Translations under genes and position numbers: made by a program | From: Zea mays | Lineage: Eukaryota > Streptophyta > Magnoliopsida > Poales > Poaceae | NCBI RefSeq assembly: GCF_902167145.1 | Contig: NC_050097.1 | Coordinates: forward strand, 47,786,095-47,850,094 | DNA length: 64,000 bases | Direction of reading: 5' to 3' | Shown: positions 46,834 through 56,993 of the stretch, in pieces | Numbering within the stretch: position 1 is the first letter of the stretch | Layout of the letters: every line of letters begins with the position of its first letter | The notes under the pieces: generated by a model | Database searches by the model: none | The model's input: only the letters and a program-made list of their open reading frames with translations | What the model was told of the DNA's origin: nothing

Positions 46834-49509
46834 GAGACCCAAATCATACACTTGTGCTAGATCAGTAATGAGATCACCTGGAACTAGCACAACTGCTATT
46901 TGGATACCAAAGGCTCTTTTAGATGAATGTTATGGACCCATCCCGAGATGGGTACCAAACTGTGCCAACTAGACCATGCAGGTGCCTCGAGATGGACTGG
47001 AGATCTTGGGAGAGCTTAAGATGGTTAATTCAAACTCTATGCTTAAGCTGTCAATTTTACTGTCTATTTATTGACCCAAGGTTGAATTATTGTGCAATAC
47101 TAATCTCATGTTCATCTCGAGTTAAATAAGTTGTAGAGGTCCTTAATCATTATTGGTGAATCAAGCAAAGGACTTTGATGAGAATCTGCAACTCGCTCTC
47201 CAAAGGACGGTACCCGTGTATCTTAAGTGCATTATTTCCAATCAGTATTGCTCTTAAGTTGGATTATTGTGCTATACCTAACATTGGAGTAGTTATGCTT
47301 TTGAGATTTCTTGTGTTGAATATCTTTCAATTAATGATTCATGACTTCCAAGATCATAATCATGCTTGCTCAATCGTGACTGTGTGCTTTATAGGTTATA
47401 TCTCTTGAATCATTCAATGGGTAGCTTTTCATTTGATATATCCACCATGATTAACTCTCTTGGTGTATGTGGATAAACATGTATCTTTTTGTAAGTCATG
47501 CTATGTGGTTTTTAATGATTAACCTATGTGCAAGCATGATAGTTTTGTTTAGTCCATGTTCACATGATTACTTTGTCTTGGTACTCTGTGTATACCAAAA
47601 CAAGAAATCCATGTTGTGTCTCTAATGCACCCTCTCGAGCTATGAGGTGCATGAGCAAAAGGAGCCCTAAATTGGTGACAACAGGTGCTCTCACTACACA
47701 CTACCTAAAAGAATGAATCTCATGGCATTCAGGTAAAAGGCAAAGGTACGGAGAATGGAACTATGCAATTTCATTGAATATCTTGAAGTTCCGTTGATTG
47801 TGATCATAGCTATGTTCTTGCCTTTCAATTGGTAGTATCTTGGATTAGGTGCTTTATGCTTCAAAATGTTGTTTCCTTTGGTGTACCTAAGAAAATACTT
47901 CTTAATCATGGTGTGCTTAGACATTGTGCTTTATATGCATGATCTTGTCGTTTTTCAATTGGTATATGTGTTGCAATGATCATCATGTGTGTGCCTAGGT
48001 GTTTTTAAATGTTATATATCATGAGGCATGCATTGTTTCCACTAGTCATAAGTTGTATTATCTCATCTATTCAATTGGTATCTTTTTGTGATGTAATTGA
48101 TATATTATGCCTAGACCAAGGTATGTTGTGATCCCCTTTAGTTCTGAGGATGCTAGAATGTGCAAGGTGCAAGTCATTCAAATACTTGATGCACAACTTT
48201 AGGGGGAGCACACATAACTTGTGTCTTTTGAGACTAACTGTTTTTTGAGTGATCCTATATAGTCTCAAGGTGGAAAAGGGAAGATGAGCAAGAAATGGAA
48301 CAATTAGAACTTCGGTACCTCCACAAGTCAAGTAATTGGTATATAAAGTTGTGAGTAATTGCGTATTTAAAGATTGCTCATGCTCTATAATAGTTGGTGA
48401 TCCTAGATGCTTATCTTTAAATATCATAGAGCTATGACAGTGATGATCTTTCAATTAGTAGCATTGGTAGTGTGCTTCAATTTGTAAATTTTGGTAATCA
48501 CTAGAATAGAAGCTTCATCTTGTGCCCCCAATACTATAACTTGTTCTAAGTTTGGTGTCTTAGCAACAAGAAAAGGTCAGGATAAAGGATCAGGCACAAG
48601 TGTGAAGGAGCTCCCTAGAGATAAACCTTTCAAGATGGAAATCTTAAATTGATGGCAAAAGGAACTCCGCCTACATAGATGGAAAGTACACCATAACATG
48701 GTAAAGGTACAACAGGAGGTATTGACCTTTTGCATATTTGTATCTTAATTTTCCTCCAATGCTTGTGTTGCATATGTTTAATGTGTAAGGGGGAGTAATG
48801 TTAGTGTGTTGCATTTTACCTGCTTAATACCCTGCTGTCCCTTGACATCATCCTATATTCTTGCTTGAATATGGTTTTGGTGTTTGATGTCAAAGGGGAA
48901 GAATTTGTGCATTAAAGCTCACCTCGACCTGAGAGGAAAGCTTATCTTAAGTGTGAAGAGGGTGTGAAGAGGGTGAAGATTAATTTTTTGTGTGTTAAAG
49001 GACCCAAAGGGGTTTCCTTGAGTTCCTTTGATCTTAAGGAAGAATGTGTTAGTTTTGTTGATAATACTTATCATATGCTTATTGTTGTATTATATGGTGA
49101 TAATGCATAATTAGTGCTTCCGTTGATATGAATCAATTGGTATCTATTGTGTTTCTCCTGTAATAGATATTCATATGGTTCTGGTGCTTTAAATTGGTAT
49201 CTTAATGGTGAATAGTGGTAGGTTGATATTCCTATGGTATATCCATTTAATTGGTGTTTAACTCTTATTATGTGCATTTGTGTGTTATATGCATCACAAT
49301 TAAATTCTTGACACAATGCATCCCACAGGTGCTAAGGTGTAGTAATGCTTCGAATTAGCCTAAGTATGTGCAATTTGGCATATAAGGACAAAGTTAAGAT
49401 TTTAATGTAAGCACATATTTAGGGGGAGCATTCTATAAACTTAGAATTCAAAATTTGTGCTTTAAATCTTATTCTTGTGTAAGCTTTAATTGTGTTGCCA
49501 TCAATCACC
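46834..49509 (+). repeat. Element C noncoding spacer with dispersed CAATTGGTAT motifs
   Basis: Lies where pol would be. I found no pol-like reading frame on either strand. Variants of TTCAATTGGTATC recur near 47823, 47953, 48070, 48334, 48448, 49133, 49191 and 49246. They copy the LTR-end plus primer-site junction (TTTCAATTGGTATCAG at 45053). Several are spaced about 115-130 bp apart, suggesting a degenerate tandem structure. The 3' part has GGGGGAG purine runs near 48202, 48790 and 49421. Confidence 0.7.
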
Positions 49510-49523
49510 AAAAAGGGGGAGAT
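49510..49523 (+). other. Element C polypurine tract
   Basis: AAAAAGGGGGAGAT directly before the 3' LTR; identical to the tract of element A. Confidence 0.92.
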
Positions 49524-51290
49524 TGAAAGCTCTCTTGTGGGTTTTGGTGTTTGGATGACAACCCAATTAAAGGACTAACAAGTGTGCTAAGTGTTGAACA
49601 GGTGCTTAATGCAAAGCTAACAGGGTTCAACACAAGTGAACAAGTGTGATGGTCCAAAGACTGATTTATCTATAGATAATGAACACTGTTTAAGTGAGAC
49701 TCGGTGTGTGTAACTCAGAGACAACCGATCAAGCCAAGGATGGAGGCAAGAAGAGCTTCTAGGTACCGAGTGCACGGGAGAAGGTCAAGGAGACCAGGAA
49801 CCCAAAGCCAGGGGTGAAGAAGAAGACTTGCAAAGTCAAGGTTGATCGAGTTAAGAGTTATGGTGCATCAAGGATCACTACATAAGGACATGACTTACAA
49901 CCAATGAGGTAACATCTACAGTTATGTGGTGTAAGTCATAAGGCTCAAGATCAAGCTCGAGAAATGAACAAGGGAGTTGGAGCTCAGATATGTCAATCTA
50001 GATCAAGTCAAGTTGACTTAATGGTTTAGAGTCCAACATCGACCTCAAACATGCCAAATTGAGTAAAACGATGAAAAAGGTTAAGTATGTAAGGTTTGAG
50101 TGTTCAACCATGTTGCATACACCTCTTACTACAAATTTGGTGCTTTGGTTTGCTCTCTAACTCTTTCTGTAGAGAAAGTACCATTCTGAGCTCTGCTGGA
50201 GGAGAGACAGAAAAGCTAGGAGAAGAACAAGAAAGATGTAAGTTTCTAGGACTAAATCAATTGGATTATACTCTAAATGTGTTTGTTTAAGTCTTAGGAA
50301 AATCCTCCCAAAAGTTGAAGTCAAAAGGAGAAAGAACGGAGAAAAAATCACTCAGTGTGCTGTTGGCTGGTGCACAGGATAGTGAATAGTAGCTGTCCGG
50401 TGCACAGGACAGTGAATAGTAGCTGTCCGGTGCACCAACGGCTAGCTGTTCTAGAGAAGGAAACTGCTAATCAGATCCGTTACTGTTCACTGTCCGGTGC
50501 GCCACCGAACAGTCCGGTGCGCCACCGGACAGTCCGGTGCACCCACAACCAGGGAAGGCTGGGAGCTTCCAAATGAAGCTCCAACGGCTCCTAGGCCATT
50601 TGGGGCTATAAAAGGGACCCCTAGGCGCCTCAAACAATAACACAAGTGCAGCCAACAATTGTATACATCATTTGGATCAATCCTCTCTCTCCCTCTCATG
50701 TATATCTCTCTAGTTTGTGTAGAGGCAAAGCTATAAGCCTTTAGAGAGTGGAGAAGTGCTGCTGAGAGCTAGAGCAAAGTCTTGAGCGCATTGTTACTAT
50801 ACCGGAGTGCTGTCGACAAGACTATAAGCAGTCATGGCGTTGTTGTAACCAATATCAACATAGTGGAAGGCTCTATCTGTCATACTGACAGATCTGAGCA
50901 AACGGAGGAAGGAGTTGAAATAGACTCCAAGCCCAGGTGTGGCTAACTCCAACGAGGACTAGGCAAGCATTTCAGGCTTGGCCGAACCTCGGGATAAATC
51001 CCTGTGTCTGTGTGCTCTGCTCTATGTTGTGTGCTGTTTCTCTATCTTATTTGTTGTTTATACTTGCACTTCAATATTTATATGTGGTACAAGCTGTCTT
51101 CGAAGTGCAGGGTATTTTAAGACAGGAACTTCAATTCCGCTGCAACCTACTCGAAGGGTCTTTCATTCCACTACGATCCAGCCTTCGAGTAGAGTAAGAA
51201 TTTCCAGTTATAAAGTGATAATTATTATTCGCCTATTCACCCCCCTCTAGGCGACATCCAGATCCTGTTCCCGGGCATAGGGAACTTTCA
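49524..51290 (+). repeat. Element C 3' LTR (1767 bp)
   Basis: Longer than its partner by exactly 51 bases. These are a 30 bp tandem duplication (50371-50400 and 50401-50430), a 20 bp tandem duplication of a palindrome unit (50494-50513 and 50514-50533), and one extra C near 51243. Confidence 0.95.
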
Positions 51291-51709
51291 AGATGTCGCC
51301 TAAAGGGGGGTGAATAGGCGAATAAAAATTAACACTTTAAAACTGGAAATTCTTACTCTACTCGAAGACTAGATCGCAATGGAATGAAAGACCCTTCAAG
51401 TAGATCGTAGCGGAATTGAAGTTCCTACCTTAAAATACCCTGCACTTGAAACATAGCTTGTACCACAGATAAGTATTGAAGTGCAAGTATAAAAAGCAAT
51501 TAAGACAGAGAGACAACACAGAGCAGAGCACATAGACATAGAGATTTATCCTGAGTTTCGGCCAAGCCTAAAATGATTGCCTAGTCCTCGTTAGAGTTAG
51601 CCACACCTTGCCTTGGAGTGTATTTCAGCTCCTTCCTCCATTTTCTTAGATCTGTCAGTGCGACAGATGGAGCCTTCCACTATGTTGATGTCAGTTACAA
51701 TGATGCCGT
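51291..51709 (-). mobile_element. Element D LTR, right of element C, cut by element E
   Basis: Begins with C's target duplication AGATG (51291-51295), then TCGCCTAAAGGGGGGTGAATAGG. It is the reverse complement of element C's LTR end (about 50834-51290), with moderate divergence. It belongs to the same family as C in the opposite orientation. It stops at 51709, where element E begins. The rest of D is outside the window. Confidence 0.8.
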
Positions 51710-53019
51710 TGAAAGGGAAATGGCCTTAACCATTTTCCATAATTGATTTTGGTGTTTGACGGCCATCACAAATCTTATGGACTAACTAGTTTGCCTAGTT
51801 GATCATTTATCAAGTGCATAAGTTCATCTACAACTATTCTAAGTCGACTGTCCGGAATTCCGTAGATTATTCCGGACAGGAGAAGCTTTTTGGAAATTCA
51901 CCTATTCACGGACCGTCCGAGTCCTCGTGGTGGACCGTCCGCGACACCAGGGTGAGCCTCAGACAGGAACACTGCAAAAACACACGTTAACACTATGGAC
52001 TATCCGGAGGAGAAGCGAGCACCGTCCAAGACCAAGCACGGACCGTCCAGCCTCAGGCGTGGATCGTCCGACCGTTGAAAAACCAGAAAAACCCAAAGGT
52101 GACGGGTTCAGTAAAATGCATTTTTAGCGTCCTCGCGGACCATCCGAGGTGCAGGGCCTGATCGTCCGTGACTACTTTATCTGACAACGCATTAAATTCA
52201 CTTATAGTCGTTGATATAGTCGTTACTGCTGACCGTTACAATTTCAGTCATTGATGTACAGGGGCGGATCGTCCGTGGTCGGCAGAAAAGGAGCAACAGC
52301 TAAAAAGTGGTTGGTGGCTATAAATATAACCCCAACCGCCTCCATTCAATACATCCAAGCACTCCACTCATACACATTCAATACAAGAGCTAGCAATCCA
52401 TTCCAAGACACATTCAAAGCTTCCAACCTCTCCAAGTTACACAATTGAGACAAGTGATCATTAGTGATTAGTGACTTGAGAGGGAGTGATCCGTGTTTTA
52501 TTTGTTGCTCTTGTTGCTTGGTTTTCTTAATCGTGCTTTCTTCATCTCTTAATAAACTCTCTAGTGACTTGTAAAGTGAGCAAGAGACACCTAAGTGTGT
52601 GGTGATCATTGCAGGGTCTTTGTGATCCTTGAGATTAAGAAGAAGCACTCAATCGGTCTGAGTGATCGATTGAGAGAGGGAAAGGATTGAAAAAGACCCA
52701 GCCTCCGTGGCCTTCTCAACGGGGAGTAGTTTCATTGAAACCAGACCTCGGGAAACAAATCGTCGTGATCATTTGTGTTGGTCATTACTCTACGATTTGA
52801 TTCTTCCTATCCCCTCTCTCTAAGTTCTCTTGCTCACAATCTTTTGAGTTAGCTCCCAAAGTTATCCGCGTTCATTGAGCAACTCATAGCAAGCAGAACT
52901 CTCTTCTGCACTCCGTATTTATTATTATTTGTTTCTAATCCTAACCCCAGGTGAAGTTCGTGTTCAAAGTTTATAATTTATAGGTTTTGCCTATTCACCT
53001 CCCCTCTAGGCAACTTTCA
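51710..53019 (+). repeat. Element E 5' LTR (1310 bp)
   Basis: TGAAAGGGAAATGG...GGCAACTTTCA. It shares blocks with the element A LTR (GACTGTCCGGAAT, ATTCCGGACAGGAGAAGC), contains decayed GGACCGTCCG palindromes at about 51900-52150, and has a TATAAATA box at 52319-52326. Its partner LTR is outside the window, so it cannot be dated. Confidence 0.9.
52319..52326 (+). promoter_or_regulatory. TATA box of element E LTR
   Basis: GGTGGCTATAAATATAACC, equivalent to the box of element A. Confidence 0.65.
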
Positions 53020-53021
53020 AT

Positions 53022-53034
53022 TGGTATCGGATTC
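53022..53034 (+). other. Element E primer-binding site, variant
   Basis: TGGTATCGGATTC stands where TGGTATCAGAGCC is expected: the first seven bases match tRNA-iMet and the next ones do not. I take it as a mutated initiator-tRNA site; use of another tRNA is possible. Confidence 0.6.
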
Positions 53035-53067
53035 CGATACTTCATTAGAGTCTAACAACTCAAAGTG

Positions 53068-55536
53068 ATGTCGGAAGAACACACCAAAAAGGAGTTGATC
53101 AACGGGGAAAAGCTCGGATCTTCGGGGAAGAAAAATGAAGGCAAGACTCCATCAAAGGAGGCCAAGATATCTGGTGACAAGCACAAGTAGGACAAGGATG
53201 AATCTGCAGGCTCCATCAAATCTCACAAGAAGGGCGACAAGAATAAACAGAAGATGAAGAAGGTGGTCTACTACGAGATCGACTCTTCCACGCCTTCTAC
53301 CTCCAACACCGATTCGAGATCTTCAAAGCACCAAGAGCGTAAGAAGTATAGTAAGATTCCTCTTCGCTATCCTCGCATTCCTAAACGTGCTCCTTTACTT
53401 TTGTTCCCTTAGGCAAACCATCATACTTTGATGGTGAAGATTATTGTATGTGGAGTGATAAAATGAGGCACCATCTAACCTCACTCCACGAAAGCATTTG
53501 GGATATTGTTGAGTTTAGAACGCAGGCACCACAAGTGGGCGATGAGGACTACGACTCCGATGAGGCCGCCCAAGTGAGGCACTTCAACCCTCAAGCCACC
53601 TCCATACTCCTCGCTTCCTTGTGTAGAGAGGAGTACAACAAGGTGCAAGGGTTGAAAAGTGCCAAAGAAATTTAGGACATCCTCAAGACAGTACACGAAG
53701 GGGACGAAGTGACCAAGATCACCAAGCGAGAAACAATCGAGGGAGAACTTGGTCGGTTCATCCTCAATAAAGGAGAAGAGCCACAAGCAATGTACAACCG
53801 ACTCAAGACAATGGTGAACCAAGTCCGCAACCTCGGGAGCACCAAGTGGGATGACCATGAAATGGTCAAGGTTATTCTAAGATCTCTTGTTTTTCATAAC
53901 GCCACTCAAGTGCAATTAATTCGTGAGAATCCTAGGTATAAGCAAATGTATCCTGAGGAGGTGATTGGCAAGTTTGTGAGCTTTGAACTTATGGTCGAAG
54001 ACTCCAAACACATTGTCAACTTGGAGCAAGGTGCCACCTCCACAGCTGAGGTGCAACCCATTGCATTCAAGGCATCAAAAGAAAAGATGGAGGAGTCCAC
54101 GGAAAGACTACCAATTGATGCATCCAAGCTTGATAACAATGAAATGGCTCTTATTATTAAGAGCTTCCGGCAAATCCTCAACCAAAGGAAGGGGAAAGAT
54201 TACAAACCCCGCTCCAAGAGTGTTTGCTACCGGTGTGGTAAGTTCGGTCACTATATTGCTAAATGTCCATATGCAAGTGATAGTGACAGGGACGAAGACA
54301 AGAAAGGGATGAAGAAGATGGAGAATAAAAAGTACTGCAACAAGAAGAAGGGTGGCGAGGCGCACATAGGAAGGGAGTGGGGCTCCGACGAGAGCTCCAC
54401 CGACTCCTCCGACGAGGACGCCGCCAACATCGCCATCAACAAGGGCCTTTTCTTCCCCAACATCGGACACAAGTGTCTCATGGCCAAGGAGGGCAAAACG
54501 AAGAAGGTATACTTTAGAGATACCTCCAAATATACTACTTCCGATGATGAGGGTAGCTCTAGTGAAAAGAATGATGATTTGTGTTCTCTTTTTGCAAACC
54601 TTACCATAGAACAAAAGGAGAAAATCAATGAATTGATAAAAACCATTAACGAGAAGGATGAGATCTTGGAATGCCAAGAAGACTTGCTCGTTAAGGAAAA
54701 CAAAAAAATATGTTAAGCTAAAAAATGCTTTTGCTCTTGAAATTGAAAAATACAAAAATTTGACTAAAGATCTAAATACATGCAATGATTCAATTTATTG
54801 TCTCAAAACTAAAAATGTTAGTTTAATTGCTAAGATTGAGGAATTGAATACTTTCCATGTTCCTACATCTACCATTGAGCACGTTACTATTTGCACTAGA
54901 TGTAGAGATATTGATGTTAATGCTATGAACATCCACCTTGCTATGATTAAAGAACAAAATGATCATATAGGTAAGTTGAATACCAAAATTACCGAGCATG
55001 AAATTGAAAATGAAAAATTTAAATTTGCTCGTAGTATGTTGTACAATGGGAGACGCCCTGGCATTAAGGACGGGGTTGACTTCCAACCTGGAAGCCAAAA
55101 CAACATCAAACTTAATGGCCATAGAAACAAGATTTCCAACTTTGTTAAGGACAAGGCTCCCATGGTACAATATAGAGAAGGCTACATTTTATATCCTGAA
55201 AACTATCCTGAGCATAAGATTAGAAGAATTCATGCTAAGAAATCTCATCCTGTTGCTCATCATGCTTATATTTATAGTAATGAGGCTTCTAGTTCTAGGC
55301 ATACAACTCATATTAAGATGTCTGAGAAAAGGATTGTTTATGGATCAAATGAACATAGCATTTCATTTAAGACCTTTGATGCATCCTTTGTTCTTACTAA
55401 CAAATCCGGCAAAGTAGTTGCCAAATATGTTGGGGGCAAATACAAGAGTCCAAAGACTTGTGTTTGGGTACCCAAGGTGCTTGTTTGTAATGTGAAAGGA
55501 CCCAAAACCATTTGGATACCTAAGGACAAGGCCTAA
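53068..55536 (+). pseudogene. gag: Element E gag, broken
   Basis: Similar to element A gag along its length. It starts at MSEEHTKKELINGEK, stops at TAG 53188, and shifts near 53410. The gag core has SIWDIVEF and VKVILRSLVF. The knuckle is CYRCGKFGHYIAKC. A shift near 54705 leads to the coiled coil and the conserved tail (GNEHSISFKTFDASFVLTNK-like, ending PKTIWIPKDKA). A TAG at 53673 also interrupts it. Confidence 0.88.
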
Positions 55537-55549
55537 ATTTGTGTTGTAG

Positions 55550-56993
55550 GTTTATGCATCCGGCGGAACAAGTTGGATAATCGACAACGGGTGCACAAAC
55601 CACATGACAAGGGAGAAAAGAATGTTCTCATATGAGAAAAAATGATGATCCCCATAGAGTAATCACATTCAGGGGTGAAAATCAAGGTTTGGTCAAAGGA
55701 TTGGGTAAAATTGCTATATCTCCTGACCATTCTATTTCTAATGTATTTCTTGTAGAATCTCTAGGTTACAACTTGCTTTCTATGTCTCAATTATGCAAAA
55801 TGGCTACAACTGTTTATTTACTAATGTTGATGTTACCATCTTAAGAAGAAATGATGATTCACTAGTTTTTAAGGGAGTGTTAGATGATCAGCTATACTTA
55901 GTTGATTTCACTGATAACAATGTTGAAATAGACACTTGCCTAATTGCTAAGACTCATATGGGCTGGCTCTGGCATCGTCGACTTGCTCATGTTGGAATGA
56001 AGAATCTTCACAAGCTTCTAAAGGGGGACACATTTTAGGACTAACCAATGTTAATTTTGAGAAAGAAAGGATTTGTAGTGCATGTCAAGCAGGGAAGCAG
56101 GTTGGAGTTCATCATCCACACAAAAACAACATGACGACCGAGAGGTCGCTTGAACTACTCTACATGAATCTATTCGGCCTGATTGCTTACATAAGCATCG
56201 ACGGGAGTAAGTATTGTCTTGTAATTGTGGATGACTATTCTCGCTTCACTTGGGTGTTCTTTTTGCAGGAAAAATCACAAACCCAAGAAACCTTAAAGAA
56301 ATTCTTGAGTTCGGATTGAGAATCAAGAAGATTAGAAGCGACAATGGAATAGAGTTCAAGAACTCTTAAATTGAAGGATTTCTTGAGGAGGAGGGCATCA
56401 AGGATGAGTTCTCTTCTCCCTACACATCTCAACAAAAATAGTGTTGTGGAGAGAAAGAATAGAACTCTTTTGGATATGGCAAGGGCCATGCTTGAAGAAT
56501 ACAAGACATCAGATCGGTTTTGGGCGGAGGCGCTTAACACCGCTTGCTACTCCGTCAACCGACTCTACCATCATCGAATCCTCAAGAAGACATCATATGA
56601 ACTCCTCATCGGTAAAAATCCCAATATTTCTTATTTAGGATTTTTGGGAGCAAATGCTTTATTCTTGTTAAGAGAGGTAGAAATTCAAAATTTACTCCTA
56701 AAGCAGTTGAAGGTTTTTTACTTTGTTATGACTCAAACACAGGGGCATATAAAGTCTTCAACAAGTCCACTGGATTGGTTGAAGTTTCTTGTGATATTGT
56801 GTTTGATGAGACTAATGGCTCTCAAGTAGAGCAAGTTGATCTTGATGAGTTAGATGATGAAGAGGCTCCGTGCATCACGCTAAGGAACATGTCCATTGGA
56901 GATGTGTGTCCACAAGAACCCAAAGAGCCTTCACAAGCACAGGATCAACCATCATCTTCCATACAATCATATCCACCAATTCAAGATGAGGAC
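55550..56993 (+). pseudogene. pol: Element E pol, protease-integrase part
   Basis: Starts right after a TAG, as in element A. The protease active-site motif reads IIDNGCTNH, so the catalytic Asp-Ser-Gly has become Asp-Asn-Gly. An integrase with [18 protein letters not shown] and [11 protein letters not shown] follows, broken by several frameshifts and stops. It ends where solo LTR G is inserted, in the acidic spacer before RT. Confidence 0.85.
56989..56993. repeat. Target-site duplication of solo LTR G (AGGAC), left copy
   Basis: AGGAC, repeated at 60205-60209. Confidence 0.93.

Larger units (their letters stand above)
43342..51290 (+). mobile_element. Element C: gag-only, pol-less Sirevirus-like element
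   Basis: A 7.9 kb element with LTRs 43342-45057 and 49524-51290, a primer site at 45060-45071, gag at 45106-46833, a 2.7 kb noncoding spacer and polypurine tract 49510-49523. The AGATG duplication (43337-43341 and 51291-51295) proves a single insertion. LTR ends and polypurine tract match element A, but no protease, integrase, RT or RNase H is present. It must have used enzymes of a relative. The two LTRs differ by roughly thirty substitutions by eye (about 2 %) plus repeat-unit indels. Confidence 0.93.

Noticed and set aside
46834..49509. Possible hidden pol in element C
   Set aside because: No integrase, RT or RNase H motif in any frame; longest frames are about 80-130 codons and carry stops and no conserved residues.
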